DNA of 64,000 nt from Nonomuraea rhodomycinica. Lineage in GTDB: Bacteria > Actinomycetota > Actinomycetes > Streptosporangiales > Streptosporangiaceae. Position 1 is the first letter of the stretch. Each line of letters opens with the position of its first letter. The translations under genes and the position numbers were made by a program. The notes beneath the pieces were generated by a model. It had not been told where the DNA came from and did no database searches. It saw only the letters and a program-made list of their open reading frames with translations. The stretch spans positions 62,001 to 126,000 of the forward strand of contig NZ_JABWGO010000003.1 in NCBI RefSeq assembly GCF_013363995.1, written 5' to 3'. Positions 17,170-26,413 of the stretch are shown here, piece by piece.

Positions 17170-18578
17170 CTGTCACCGACCGCCCGGAGCTGGAAGGCCT
17201 CGGGAATTACAAGTTCGGCTGGGCCGACCCGGATGCCGCCGGGGCGGCGGCCAAGCGTGGCCTGTCCGAGGACGTCGTGCGCAACATCTCCGGGCTCAAG
17301 AACGAGCCGGAGTGGATGCTCGACCTTCGCCTGAAGGGCCTCCGCCTGTTCGACAAGAAGCCGCTGCCCACCTGGGGCTCCGACCTCAGCGACATCGACT
17401 TCGACAACATCAAGTACTTCGTCCGCTCGACGGAGAAGCAGGCCGCCTCCTGGGACGAGCTGCCCGCCGACATCAAGAACACCTACGACAAGCTGGGCAT
17501 CCCCGAGGCCGAGAAGCAGCGGCTCATCGCCGGCGTCGCCGCCCAGTACGAGTCGGAGGTCGTCTACCACAAGATCCGTGAGGACCTTGAGGAGAAGGGC
17601 GTCATCTTCGTCGACACCGACACCGGCCTGCGTGAGCACGAGGACCTGTTCAAGGAGTACTTCGGCTCGGTCATCCCGGTCGGCGACAACAAGTTCGCCG
17701 CCCTCAACACCGCCGTGTGGTCCGGTGGCTCGTTCATCTACGTGCCGCCGAACGTCGAGGTCGAGATCCCGCTCCAGGCGTACTTCCGGATCAACACCGA
17801 GAACATGGGCCAGTTCGAGCGGACCCTGATCATCGTGGACGAGAACTCCTACGTCCACTACGTCGAGGGCTGCACCGCGCCGATCTACTCGTCCGACTCG
17901 CTGCACTCCGCGGTCGTCGAGATCATCGTGAAGAAGAACGCCCGCTGCCGCTACACGACCATCCAGAACTGGTCGAACAACGTCTACAACCTGGTGACCA
18001 AGCGCGCCGTCGCCTACGAGGGCGCCACCATGGAGTGGATCGACGGCAACATCGGCTCCAAGGTCACGATGAAGTACCCGGCCGTCTACCTCATGGGCGA
18101 GCACGCCAAGGGCGAGACGCTGAGCGTCGCCTTCGCCGGCGAGGGCCAGCACCAGGACGCCGGCTCCAAGATGGTGCACCTGGCGCCCCACACCAGCTCC
18201 AGCGTCATCTCCAAGTCGGTGGCCCGCGGCGGCGGCCGCACCTCCTACCGCGGTCTCGTGCAGATCGAGGAGGGCGCCCACGGCAGCGCCAGCACGGTCA
18301 AGTGCGACGCGCTGCTCGTCGACCAGATCAGCCGCTCCGACACCTACCCCTACGTCGACGTCCGCGAGGACGACGTGTCCATGGGGCACGAGGCCACGGT
18401 CTCCAAGGTCAGCGAGGACCAGCTGTTCTACCTCATGAGCCGCGGCCTCGACGAGGACGAGGCGATGGCGATGATCGTGCGCGGCTTCGTCGAGCCGATC
18501 GCGCGCGAGCTGCCCATGGAGTACGCGCTCGAGCTCAACCGGCTGATCGAGCTGCAGATGGAAGGAGCCGTCGGCTGA
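17166..18578 (+). CDS. sufB: Fe-S cluster assembly scaffold SufB
   Basis: A 470-residue subunit of the SufBCD scaffold, where Fe-S clusters are built in the cytosol. Family landmarks are the long N-terminal helical part with KNEPEWML near residue 42, the [25 protein letters not shown] strand block (seen as [10 protein letters not shown] then [12 protein letters not shown]), VEGCTAPIY with a conserved Cys, and the beta-helix core rich in [26 protein letters not shown] turns. No inserted intein is present, unlike some mycobacterial sufB. It is translationally coupled to sufR (GTGA) and sufD (TGATG). Confidence 0.97.
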   Translation: MTVTDRPELEGLGNYKFGWADPDAAGAAAKRGLSEDVVRNISGLKNEPEWMLDLRLKGLRLFDKKPLPTWGSDLSDIDFDNIKYFVRSTEKQAASWDELPADIKNTYDKLGIPEAEKQRLIAGVAAQYESEVVYHKIREDLEEKGVIFVDTDTGLREHEDLFKEYFGSVIPVGDNKFAALNTAVWSGGSFIYVPPNVEVEIPLQAYFRINTENMGQFERTLIIVDENSYVHYVEGCTAPIYSSDSLHSAVVEIIVKKNARCRYTTIQNWSNNVYNLVTKRAVAYEGATMEWIDGNIGSKVTMKYPAVYLMGEHAKGETLSVAFAGEGQHQDAGSKMVHLAPHTSSSVISKSVARGGGRTSYRGLVQIEEGAHGSASTVKCDALLVDQISRSDTYPYVDVREDDVSMGHEATVSKVSEDQLFYLMSRGLDEDEAMAMIVRGFVEPIARELPMEYALELNRLIELQMEGAVG

Positions 18579-19702
18579 TGGGCCTGAACGAGAAGCCCCT
18601 GTCGACCCTGCACGAGAAGGCGTCGTACGACCTGGCCGACTTCGACGTGCCGACCGGGCGCGAGGAGGCGTGGCGCTTCACCCCGCTCTCGCGCCTCAAG
18701 GGCCTGCACAACGGCAAGGCGGAGGCCACCGGCCAGCTCGTCGTCCAGGCCTGGACCCCCTCCGGCGTGAGCGCCGAGTGGGTCGGCCGCGAGGACCCGC
18801 GCATCGGCCGCGCGTACGTGCCGGCCGACCGGGTCAGCGCCCAGGCCTACAACGCCTTCGAGAAGGCGCTGGTCATCACGGTCCCCAAGGAGGCGACTCC
18901 CGAGGACCACATCAAGGTCGAGCTGCGCGGCGGCGGCGCCGACGGCGCCTCCTACGGCCACATCGTGGTCGTCGTCGAGCCGCTGGCGCAGGCCGTGGTC
19001 GTCATCGAGCACCAGGGCAGCGCGGTCTACGCCGACAACATCGAGTTCGTCGTCGGCGACGGCGCCTCCCTCAAGGTCGTCAGCCTCCAGGACTGGGAGG
19101 ACGACGCCGTCCACGTCTCCCACCACCACGCCCAGCTCGCCAAGGACGCCACCTTCCGCAGCTTCGTGGTGACGCTCGGCGGCGACCTCGTGCGGCTGTC
19201 GCCCAGCGTGTCCTACACCGGCCCCGGCGGCGACGCCGACCTGGCCGGCGTCTACTTCGTGGACGCGGGCCAGCACCTGGAGCACCGCCTGCTGGTCGAC
19301 CACTCGCAGCCCCACTGCAAGAGCAACGTCGACTACCGCGGCGCCCTGCAGGGCGAGGACGCGCACGCCGTCTGGATCGGCGACGTGATCATCCGCGTCG
19401 AGGCCGAGGGCACCGACACCTACGAGCTCAACCGCAACCTCATCCTCACCGACGGCGCCCGCGCCGACTCGGTGCCCAACCTGGAGATCCTCACCGGCGA
19501 GGTCGCCGGCGCGGGTCACGCCTCGACGTCGGGCCGCCTCGACGACGAGCACATCTTCTACCTCCAGGCGCGCGGCATCCCCTTCGACGAGGCCCGCCGC
19601 CTGGTCATCCGCGGCTTCCTCGGCCAGCTCATCGAGCGCATCGAGATCGACGAGATCCGCGAGCGCGTCATGGGCGCGGTGGAGGCGGAGCTCGCGCGAT
19701 GA
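18578..19702 (+). CDS. sufD: Fe-S cluster assembly protein SufD
   Basis: A 374-residue SufB paralogue and partner in the SufBC2D complex. The N-terminal GREEAWRFTPLSRL motif (near residue 28) and the C-terminal GRLDDEHIFYLQARGIPFDEARRLVIRGF segment, including the LQARG and DEAR signatures, mark SufD. The beta-helix core contains HHHAQLAKDATFRSFVV and HRLLVDHSQPHCKSNVDYRG, where the His equivalent to the SufD cluster-site ligand falls. It starts on the last base of the sufB stop and ends overlapping the Rieske-type gene by ATGA. Confidence 0.95.
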   Translation: MGLNEKPLSTLHEKASYDLADFDVPTGREEAWRFTPLSRLKGLHNGKAEATGQLVVQAWTPSGVSAEWVGREDPRIGRAYVPADRVSAQAYNAFEKALVITVPKEATPEDHIKVELRGGGADGASYGHIVVVVEPLAQAVVVIEHQGSAVYADNIEFVVGDGASLKVVSLQDWEDDAVHVSHHHAQLAKDATFRSFVVTLGGDLVRLSPSVSYTGPGGDADLAGVYFVDAGQHLEHRLLVDHSQPHCKSNVDYRGALQGEDAHAVWIGDVIIRVEAEGTDTYELNRNLILTDGARADSVPNLEILTGEVAGAGHASTSGRLDDEHIFYLQARGIPFDEARRLVIRGFLGQLIERIEIDEIRERVMGAVEAELAR

Positions 19703-20016
19703 GTTTCGAGAAGGTGTGCAGCGTGTCCGACATCCCCGACGGCGGGGTGCTCGGCGTGGAGGTCGGGGAGACCCCCGTCGCGCTCGTCCGCAAGGGCGAC
19801 GAGGTCTTCGCGCTGCACGACATCTGCTCCCACGCCGAGGTCAGGCTCAGCGAGGGAGAGGTCTACGACGACACGCTGGAGTGCTGGCTGCACGGCTCGT
19901 GCTTCGACATCCGCAGCGGCAAGCCCACCGGCCCGCCCGCGACCAGGCCCGTGAACACCTACACAGTCAAGATCGACGGCGATGACGTCCTCGTCTCGCT
20001 CTCGAAGGAGTCATAA
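19699..20016 (+). CDS. Rieske-type [2Fe-2S] ferredoxin of the suf operon
   Basis: A 105-residue soluble Rieske protein, related to ferredoxin subunits of non-heme iron oxygenases. Ligands are Cys43-x-His45 (CSHAEV) and Cys62-x2-His65 (CWLHGS), giving the C-x-H / C-x2-H pattern of a [2Fe-2S] Rieske centre; the CPS-type disulfide of high-potential Rieske proteins is absent. It is embedded between sufD and sufC in actinobacterial suf operons, where an electron-transfer or cluster-carrier role is plausible but unproven. It is coupled to sufD (ATGA), and a GAAGGAG near its end serves sufC. Confidence 0.9.
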   Translation: MSFEKVCSVSDIPDGGVLGVEVGETPVALVRKGDEVFALHDICSHAEVRLSEGEVYDDTLECWLHGSCFDIRSGKPTGPPATRPVNTYTVKIDGDDVLVSLSKES

Positions 20017-20020
20017 GCAC

Positions 20021-20767
20021 ATGTCCACCCTTGAGATCCGCGACCTCCAGGTCGCCGTCGAGGACAAGGCGATCCTGCGCGGCGTCAACCTCACCGTGAG
20101 GTCCGGCGAGACCCACGCCATCATGGGCCCCAACGGCTCCGGCAAGTCCACGCTCGCCTACGCCATCGCCGGTCACCCCAAGTACACGATCACCGGCGGC
20201 CAGGTGCTGCTCGACGGCGTCGACCTGCTGGAGCTGTCGGTCGACGAGCGCGCCCGCGCCGGCCTGTTCCTCGCCATGCAGTACCCCGTCGAGGTCCCCG
20301 GCGTGTCGGTGTCCAACTTCCTGCGCTCGGCCGTCACCGCGGTCCGCGGCGAGGCCCCCAAGCTGCGCGAGTTCGCCAAGGACCTCAAGAACGGCATGGA
20401 CGCCCTGTCCATCGACGCCGCCTTCGCCCAGCGCAACCTCAACGAGGGCTTCTCCGGCGGTGAGAAGAAGCGCCACGAGATCCTCCAGCTCGAGCTGCTC
20501 AAGCCCAAGATCGCCGTGCTCGACGAGACCGACTCCGGCCTCGACGTCGACGCGCTGCGCGTGGTGTCGGAGGGCATCAACCGCTTCCGCGCGTCCGGCG
20601 ACACGGGCGTGCTGCTCATCACGCACTACACCCGCATCCTGCGCTACGTGAAGCCGGACTTCGTCCACGTCTTCGCGGGCGGCCGGATCGTCGAGGAGGG
20701 CGGCCCGGAGCTGGCCGACAAGCTCGAGTCCGAGGGCTACGAGCAGTACACGAAGGCGACTGCATGA
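20021..20767 (+). CDS. sufC: Fe-S assembly ATPase SufC
   Basis: A 248-residue ABC-type ATPase that drives conformational change of the SufBCD scaffold. Walker A is GPNGSGKST (about residues 36-44), the signature is FSGGEKKRHEI, Walker B is IAVLDETDSGLD, and the switch His follows in ITHYTRIL. The LDETDSGLD and FSGGEKKR forms distinguish SufC from transport ATPases. Its ATG has AAGGAG 10 bases upstream inside the end of the Rieske gene, and its stop overlaps sufS (ATGA). Confidence 0.97.
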   Translation: MSTLEIRDLQVAVEDKAILRGVNLTVRSGETHAIMGPNGSGKSTLAYAIAGHPKYTITGGQVLLDGVDLLELSVDERARAGLFLAMQYPVEVPGVSVSNFLRSAVTAVRGEAPKLREFAKDLKNGMDALSIDAAFAQRNLNEGFSGGEKKRHEILQLELLKPKIAVLDETDSGLDVDALRVVSEGINRFRASGDTGVLLITHYTRILRYVKPDFVHVFAGGRIVEEGGPELADKLESEGYEQYTKATA

Positions 20768-22047
20768 CTCATCCCACCAGCTTGGACGTGGAGAGGATCA
20801 GGAAGGACTTCCCGGTTCTCTCCCGCGAGCTGCCCGGCGGGCGCCCGCTGATCTACCTCGACTCGGGCAACTCCTCGCAGAAGCCCACGCCGGTCGTCGA
20901 GACGGTGCGCGAGCACCTGGCGATGCACTACAGCAACGTCGGGCGCGCCATGCACGCGCTCGGCGCCGAGTCCACCGAGGCGTACGAGAGCGCGCGCGAC
21001 AAGGTGGCCGCCTTCATCGGCGCGCCCTCCCGCGACGAGGTGATCTTCACCAAGAACGCCTCCGAGGCGCTCAACCTGGTGGCCCACGCCTTCGGCCCCC
21101 ACCTGTGGGGCTCCTCGGGCGAGGGCACCGACCCGCGCTTCGCGCTCGGCCCCGGCGACGAGATCGTCATCTCCGAGATGGAGCACCACTCCAACATCGT
21201 GCCGTGGCAGCTGCTCGTCCAGCGCACCGGCGCGACCCTGAAGTGGTTCGGCGTCACCGACGAGGGCCGGCTCGACCTGTCCACCCTGGACGAGCTGGTC
21301 ACCGAGCGCACGAAGATCGTCTCGATCGCCCACCAGTCCAACGTGCTCGGCACCGTCAACCCGGTCGCCGACGTGCTGCGGCGCGCCCGCGAGGTGGGCG
21401 CCCTGGTGATGCTCGACGCCTCCCAGTCCGTGCCGCACCACCCGGTGGACGTCGCCGGGCTGGGCGTCGACTTCGTGGCCTTCACCGGTCACAAGATGCT
21501 CGGCCCGTCCGGCATCGGCGTGCTGTGGGGGCGGGGCGAGCTGCTCGAGGCCATGCCCCCGTTCCTGGGCGGCGGCGAGATGATCGAGGCGGTCTGGATG
21601 GACCACTCGACGTACGCGCCGATCCCGCACAAGTTCGAGGCGGGCACGCCGCCGATCGTCGAGGCCATCGGTCTCGGCGCGGCCGTCGACTACCTCCAGG
21701 GCATCGGCATGGACGCCGTCGAGGCGCACGAGCGGGAGCTGACGGCGTACGCGCTGGAGGCCCTGCGCGAGGTGCCCACGCTGCGGCTCATCGGGCCCGA
21801 GACCCTCGACCGGCGCGGCGCGACCCTGTCGTTCACGCTGGAGGGCATCCACCCGCACGACGTGGGGCAGATCCTCGACGACAGCTTCGGCATCGCCGTG
21901 CGGGTCGGCCACCACTGCGCGCGCCCGCTGCACCTCAGGTTCGGAATACCGGCGACCACGCGGGCGTCGTTCTACCTGTACAACACCACGGGCGAGATCG
22001 ACGCCCTGGTGCGCGGCCTCCACCACGTTCAGAAGGTGTTCGCATAG
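20764..22047 (+). CDS. sufS: Cysteine desulfurase SufS
   Basis: A 427-residue group II (SufS/CsdA type) PLP enzyme that takes sulfur from cysteine as an enzyme-bound persulfide. Lys244 in FTGHKMLGPSGIG forms the PLP Schiff base; catalytic Cys385 lies in RVGHHCARPLH; the PLP-contacting DASQSVPHHPVDV and SEMEHHSNIVPWQ segments are intact. The persulfide is handed to SufU, encoded next. Translation is coupled to sufC by ATGA, with a 2-bp gap to sufU. Confidence 0.96.
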   Translation: MTHPTSLDVERIRKDFPVLSRELPGGRPLIYLDSGNSSQKPTPVVETVREHLAMHYSNVGRAMHALGAESTEAYESARDKVAAFIGAPSRDEVIFTKNASEALNLVAHAFGPHLWGSSGEGTDPRFALGPGDEIVISEMEHHSNIVPWQLLVQRTGATLKWFGVTDEGRLDLSTLDELVTERTKIVSIAHQSNVLGTVNPVADVLRRAREVGALVMLDASQSVPHHPVDVAGLGVDFVAFTGHKMLGPSGIGVLWGRGELLEAMPPFLGGGEMIEAVWMDHSTYAPIPHKFEAGTPPIVEAIGLGAAVDYLQGIGMDAVEAHERELTAYALEALREVPTLRLIGPETLDRRGATLSFTLEGIHPHDVGQILDDSFGIAVRVGHHCARPLHLRFGIPATTRASFYLYNTTGEIDALVRGLHHVQKVFA

Positions 22048-22049
22048 CC

Positions 22050-22487
22050 ATGATCGGCGAGTCGATGTACCAGGAGCTGATCCTGGAGCACTACAAGCAC
22101 CCGCAGGGGCGGGGGCTGCGCGAGCCGTACGACGCCGAGGTGCACCACGTGAACCCGACGTGTGGCGACGAGATCACGCTCCGGGTCAAGGTCGGCGACG
22201 CCGGCCGGATCGAGGACGTCTCCTACGACGGCCAGGGCTGCTCCATCAGCCAGGCCGCCGCCTCGGTCCTGCACGAGCTGACCGCGGGCTCCACGGTGGA
22301 GGAGACGCTGTCGGTCGTCGACGAGTTCACCCGGCTCATGCAGGGCAGGGGACAGGTGGAGGCCGACGAGGAGATCCTGGGCGACGCCGTGGCGTTCGCC
22401 GGGGTCGCCAAGTTCCCGGCCAGGGTCAAGTGCGCGCTGCTGTCCTGGATGGCCTACAAGGACGCTGTAGTGAGGAGTGCCAGCTGA
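22050..22487 (+). CDS. sufU: SufU zinc-dependent sulfurtransferase
   Basis: A 145-residue IscU-fold protein that accepts sulfur from SufS and delivers it to SufBCD. The three conserved cysteines are Cys38 (NPTCGDE), Cys64 (GQGCSISQA) and Cys128 (RVKCALL), and an insertion between the second and third (residues 95-112) is typical of SufU rather than IscU; Asp40 completes the zinc site. Its start lies two bases past the sufS stop and its stop overlaps the sufT start (TGATG). Confidence 0.95.
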   Translation: MIGESMYQELILEHYKHPQGRGLREPYDAEVHHVNPTCGDEITLRVKVGDAGRIEDVSYDGQGCSISQAAASVLHELTAGSTVEETLSVVDEFTRLMQGRGQVEADEEILGDAVAFAGVAKFPARVKCALLSWMAYKDAVVRSAS

Positions 22488-22846
22488 TGAGCAAGCCGGT
22501 GGAGACGCCGACCTCGTTCGACGGTGAGACCACCGTCGAGGAGGTCATGGAGGCGCTCAAGGACGTCGTGGACCCCGAGCTGGGCATCAACGTCGTCGAT
22601 CTCGGCCTGGTCTACGGCCTCAACCTCGACCCCGCCGAGGGTGGCCGGCCCGTGGCCACCATCGACATGACGCTCACCAGCGCCGCCTGCCCGCTCACCG
22701 ACGTGATCGAGGATCAGGCGCACTCCGCGCTCGATGGTATGGTCTCCGATGTGAAGATCAACTGGGTCTGGCTTCCGCCGTGGGGCCCTGACAAGATCAC
22801 TGACGAGGGCCGTGAGCAGCTGCGTATGCTAGGCTTCAACGTCTGA
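22487..22846 (+). CDS. sufT: SufT/DUF59 (MIP18-like) Fe-S maturation protein
   Basis: A 119-residue DUF59 protein ending the suf operon. The EALKDVVDPELGINVVDLGLVY motif (EALKDVVDPELG then VVDLGLVY, residues 22-44) and the TLTSAACPL motif with the single conserved Cys are present. SufT/MIP18 proteins help load or target Fe-S clusters to client proteins. The start overlaps the sufU stop. Strong GC hairpins follow within 130 bp and probably end the transcript. Confidence 0.93.
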   Translation: MSKPVETPTSFDGETTVEEVMEALKDVVDPELGINVVDLGLVYGLNLDPAEGGRPVATIDMTLTSAACPLTDVIEDQAHSALDGMVSDVKINWVWLPPWGPDKITDEGREQLRMLGFNV

Positions 22847-23242
22847 TCTCCTGACCTTCAGCAGCATCAGCCTCCAGCGGGGCGCCCCGAGTGGTTCGTC
22901 CCGTATAGCGTGATCCTGAGCAGTACGGCCGGCACCCCGGTGCCGGCCGCGCCTGTGCCTCGGTCCGAGAGCCGGACCGGGCGGGGAATACCCATGGTCC
23001 TCCCCGCGTTGGCACCACGTGCACCTGGCGCACCTTCACGTGCGTCTCGCCGCCTGCGGCCGGCAACCGGGTGCGCGTAGACGGCCCGACGACATGCCGG
23101 TGAGCACACCGGTCCGGGCCAGTCCCCACCCCAGCGGGTGCCGATCACCCGCGCCTCGCAATGAGTGCGGCACGCAGCCGCACGTCCTGGCTCGTCCTTT
23201 CGCAGAAGTGACGCGCCACTTCGACTGAAAGGCACGACGTTC
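22847..23242. other. Intergenic gap sufT-helicase
   Basis: About 400 bp without a credible gene. It contains the two hairpins described separately; the right half should hold the helicase promoter and a long 5' leader, which is usual for cold-inducible helicases, but no convincing -35/-10 pair or riboswitch fold could be recognised by eye. Confidence 0.5.
22926..22979 (+). terminator. Two GC-rich hairpins downstream of the suf operon
   Basis: CGGCCGGCACC (22926-22936) and GGTGCCGGCCG (22939-22949) form a perfect 11-bp stem; a second stem CGGTCC (22961-22966) / GGACCG (22974-22979) follows. Neither has a T-run, as is common in high-GC actinobacteria. They lie 80 bp after sufT and 260 bp before the helicase. 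Confidence 0.55.
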
Positions 23243-25273
23243 GTGACCATGCTTGACGCTGTCCTGCCCGAGCTCGCCCCCGAGCAGGGTCTGGCCGACC
23301 TCGCCCCTGAGCAGGCCGTGCCCGGGTTCGAGCTGCTGGGTCTGCCCAAGCCGCTCGTGGCCGGCCTGGCCCGCCAGGGCATCGACAGCCCCTTCCCCAT
23401 CCAGAGCGCCACCATCCCCGACGTGCTGACCGGCGCCGACGTCCTCGGCCGCGGCCAGACCGGCTCCGGCAAGACGCTCGCCTTCGGCCTGCCCACCATG
23501 ACCCGCATCGCCGGCGTCAAGCCCGCCCCGGGCCGTCCCCGCGCGATGATCCTCGTCCCGACCCGCGAGCTGGCCCTCCAGGTGCACGACGCGCTGGAGC
23601 CGCTCGGCCGCGGCCTCGGCCTGCGCATGAAGGTCGTCGTCGGCGGCATGTCCATGGGCAAGCAGATCGAGGCCCTGCGGCGCGGCGTCGACATCGTCAT
23701 CGCCACGCCCGGCCGGCTCGGCGACCTCATCCGCCAGGGCGAGTGCTCGCTGGCCGAGATCGAGGTGAGCGTCCTCGACGAGGCCGACCACATGTGCGAC
23801 CTCGGCTTCTTCCCCGTCGTCACCGAGCTGCTCGCGCAGACCCCGGCCGACGGGCAGCGGCTGCTGTTCTCCGCCACGCTCGACGGCGACGTCGACAAGC
23901 TGGTGCGGCGCTTCCTCAAGGACCCGATCACCCACTCCGTCGCCCCCGCGACCTCCCCGGTCGACACGATGGAGCACCACGTGATGCAGGTCACGCGTGA
24001 CGACAAGTTCGACGTCACGGCGGAGATCGCCAACCGTGAGGGCCGCACGATCATCTTCGTCCGCACCCAGCACGGCGTCGACCGGCTGTGCAAGCAGCTC
24101 GCCCGGGTCGGCGTCAAGGCGGGCGGCCTGCACGGCGGCAAGCGCCAGAACCAGCGCACCCGCATCCTCGCCGAGTTCCGCGAGGGCTCCGTCAACGTGC
24201 TCGTCTGCACCGACGTGGCGGCCCGCGGCATCCACGTCGACAACATCAGCCTGGTGCTGCACGTCGACCCGCCGCAGGACCACAAGAGCTACCTGCACCG
24301 CGGCGGCCGTACGGCCCGCGCGGGCGAGAAGGGCACCGTGGTCACCCTCGTGCTGCCCAACGAGCGCCGCTCCACCGACCAGCTCACCCGCCGGGCGGGC
24401 ATCCACCCGTTCCGCCTCAAGGCCACCCCGGGCCACCCGCGGGTCGCCGAGGTGACCGGCGCCCGCATCCCGAGCGGCGAGGCCATCCCCGTGTGGGAGC
24501 CCGACGTGCGCAAGCCGCTGCGGCCGCGCCGCGAGCACGGTCACGGCGGCGGGCACGGCGAGCGCCGCGGGGGGCGGCGCGGGCGCCGCGACTTCGGGCG
24601 CGACGGCGACGGCGACCGCCGGCCCCGCCGCCACGACGACGCCTCGGGCTCCGGCTCGGCGTCGGGCCAGGGCGGCGAGCGTTCCTACGGTTCCCGCCGG
24701 GACGACTCCTACGGCTCGCGCCGTGAGGACGGCGACCGCTCGTACGGTGCGCGCCGCTTCGAGGGCGGCGAGCAGGAGGCGGGCTCGCGCGAGCCGCGCA
24801 CGTTCGGCGAGGACCGCCGGGAGCGCGGCTTCCGCCGCGACGACCGCGGCCGGCGCGACGGCGGGTTCCGCTCGGACGAGCGTCCGTCCCGTTCCGAGGA
24901 CCGGCCGTTCCGCGGGGACGACCGCGGTCCGCGCGGCGGCGGTTTCCGCTCCGAGGAGCGTCCGTTCCGTTCCGAGGACCGGCCGTTCCGCGGGGACGAC
25001 CGAGGCCCGCGCGGCGGCGGTTTCCGCTCCGAGGGCCGTGGCTCGCGTGACGGCGGCTTCCGCCCCGACGACCGCGGCGCCCGCGGCGGTTTCCGCGACG
25101 ACCGCGGCCCGCGCGGCGGCGGCTTCCGCGCCGACGACCGCGGCGCGCGCGGCGGCGACCGTGGCCGGCCGTTCTCGGCCGACCGTGAGCGCGGCTTCCG
25201 CGGCGACGACCGTCCGCGCGACGGCCACCGCTCGGGCGGCTACCGCTCGGAGGGCCGCCGCTTCGGCCGCTGA
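23243..25273 (+). CDS. DEAD-box ATP-dependent RNA helicase with RGG-like tail
   Basis: A 676-residue helicase, probably involved in ribosome assembly or mRNA turnover. Core motifs are in order: Q-motif PFPIQSATIP (near residue 46), motif I GRGQTGSGKT, Ia PTRELALQ, II DEADHMCD, III SATLDGD, then the second RecA domain with V TDVAARGIH and VI HRGGRTARAG. From about residue 425 the protein is a low-complexity Arg/Gly/Asp/Phe tail of roughly 250 residues (FRSDDRG and RGGGFR variants), an RNA-binding and condensate-type region. GTG 23243 is chosen with AAAGG ten bases upstream; ATG 23249 is an alternative. A 78-bp direct duplication lies in the tail. Confidence 0.93.
   Translation: MTMLDAVLPELAPEQGLADLAPEQAVPGFELLGLPKPLVAGLARQGIDSPFPIQSATIPDVLTGADVLGRGQTGSGKTLAFGLPTMTRIAGVKPAPGRPRAMILVPTRELALQVHDALEPLGRGLGLRMKVVVGGMSMGKQIEALRRGVDIVIATPGRLGDLIRQGECSLAEIEVSVLDEADHMCDLGFFPVVTELLAQTPADGQRLLFSATLDGDVDKLVRRFLKDPITHSVAPATSPVDTMEHHVMQVTRDDKFDVTAEIANREGRTIIFVRTQHGVDRLCKQLARVGVKAGGLHGGKRQNQRTRILAEFREGSVNVLVCTDVAARGIHVDNISLVLHVDPPQDHKSYLHRGGRTARAGEKGTVVTLVLPNERRSTDQLTRRAGIHPFRLKATPGHPRVAEVTGARIPSGEAIPVWEPDVRKPLRPRREHGHGGGHGERRGGRRGRRDFGRDGDGDRRPRRHDDASGSGSASGQGGERSYGSRRDDSYGSRREDGDRSYGARRFEGGEQEAGSREPRTFGEDRRERGFRRDDRGRRDGGFRSDERPSRSEDRPFRGDDRGPRGGGFRSEERPFRSEDRPFRGDDRGPRGGGFRSEGRGSRDGGFRPDDRGARGGFRDDRGPRGGGFRADDRGARGGDRGRPFSADRERGFRGDDRPRDGHRSGGYRSEGRRFGR
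24891..25046 (+). repeat. 78-bp near-perfect tandem duplication in the helicase tail
   Basis: The segment beginning GTTCCGAGGACCGGCC at 24891 recurs at 24969, encoding a 26-residue unit (SEDRPFRGDDRG then GPRGGGFRSE) twice in frame with very few differences. Shorter degenerate units flank it. The length keeps frame, so copy number can change without breaking the gene. Confidence 0.8.
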
Positions 25274-25290
25274 CCCGACACACCCTTGAC

Positions 25291-25331
25291 GGCCCGCCGT
25301 GCCCCTCCGCAGAGGACTGGTACGGCGGGCC
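25291..25331 (+). terminator. Terminator hairpin of the helicase gene
   Basis: GGCCCGCCGT (25291-25300) pairs perfectly with ACGGCGGGCC (25322-25331); CCTC/GAGG inside the loop can extend the structure. It lies 18 bp after the helicase stop. No T-run follows. A 32-codon frame at 25361-25459 downstream is not convincing. Confidence 0.65.
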
Positions 25332-25465
25332 GCGCCGTTCCCGGCGGAGCACGCCCTCGCATGGGTCGGAGGCGGTCACCCGGGCCGGATCGGACGCGGC
25401 TGGACGGTTTCGAGGTGGACCGCGACCTGCTCGACCTGCTCCAGGCGCACCAGCGGTGAGGCCGG

Positions 25466-26413
25466 TCAGCCCTTGAGGCCGCTGAGCGCGATGCCACGGG
25501 TGAAGTACTTCTGGAACACCAGGAAGAAGGCGATCGTCGGCACCGACGCCAGCAGCCCGCCCGCCATGATCGCGCCCTGGTGGTCCGGGCCGGCGAAGTA
25601 GGAGTTGAGCCTGGCCAGCGCCACGGGCAGGTTCGCCATCTCGTCGCTCTGCACGATGATCAACGGCCAGAGGAAGTTGTTCCACTCCGCCAGCACGATG
25701 AAGATCGACATGGCGGCCAGGGCGGGCCGCAGCAGCGGGAGCACGATCGTCCACCAGATCCGCCACTCCCCGGCGCCGTCCACCCGCGCGGCCTGGATCA
25801 GCTCGTTCGGCAGCGACTGGAGGAACTGCACGAGGAAGAACAGCACGAACGCCTTGGCCAGGGCCGGGACGATGTAGGCGGGATAGCTGTCCAGCCAGCC
25901 CAGGTTCCGCATGATCACGTAGTTGGGGATCAGCGTGGTCTGCCACGGCACCATCATCGACGCGATGATCATCAGGAAGATCACCCGGCGTCCCCTGATG
26001 TCGTGCTTGGCGATCACGTACGCCGCCAGCGAGCAGATCAGCAGCGACCCCACCGTGATCGCGGTGGTGATGAACAGGCTGTTGAACAGGAACCGCCAGA
26101 ACCCGAAGTCCACCTGGAAGCGCTGGAAGATGCCCTGCAGATGGCCGGGGTCGATGTGCCGGGGCGACCAGTCGGGGTCGTAGAAGTTGTCGAACGTGGG
26201 GGAGTGCGGCACGAACGACGGTGGCGTCCTGGCCAGCTCCGTCGGGGTCTTGAAGACCGTGATGACCAGCCAGTAGAACGGCACGACCATCGTCAGCGAC
26301 AGCAGGTAGAACGGCAGGCGCAGCAGGTGCCGGTTGATCCGGGCCCGGCGGCCGGGTGCGGGCGCCGGTCGCCGGGCGTGGCGGACGGGGGCGACGGTCT
26401 CCAGGACGGCCAT
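25466..26413 (-). CDS. Carbohydrate ABC importer permease (MalG type)
   Basis: A 315-residue inner-membrane permease with six transmembrane helices and the binding-protein-dependent permease EAA-type loop, here IQAARVDGAGEWRIWWTIVLPLLRPAL, which contacts the ATPase. The MalG-like C-terminus FQKYFTRGIALSGLKG is typical of sugar importers, as is AEWNNFLWPLI. It is the last gene of the binding protein-permease-permease operon and its ATG overlaps the upstream stop (ATGA). No ATPase gene is present nearby, so a shared MsiK-type ATPase is likely. Confidence 0.93.
   Translation of the reverse strand: MAVLETVAPVRHARRPAPAPGRRARINRHLLRLPFYLLSLTMVVPFYWLVITVFKTPTELARTPPSFVPHSPTFDNFYDPDWSPRHIDPGHLQGIFQRFQVDFGFWRFLFNSLFITTAITVGSLLICSLAAYVIAKHDIRGRRVIFLMIIASMMVPWQTTLIPNYVIMRNLGWLDSYPAYIVPALAKAFVLFFLVQFLQSLPNELIQAARVDGAGEWRIWWTIVLPLLRPALAAMSIFIVLAEWNNFLWPLIIVQSDEMANLPVALARLNSYFAGPDHQGAIMAGGLLASVPTIAFFLVFQKYFTRGIALSGLKG

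Noticed and set aside
23036..25228. 730-codon minus-strand frame over the helicase
   Set aside because: Ala/Val/Glu-rich mirror of the GC-biased helicase, with no domain and no start signals.
25361..25459. 32-codon frame after the helicase terminator
   Set aside because: Too short, no ribosome-binding site and no recognisable family.
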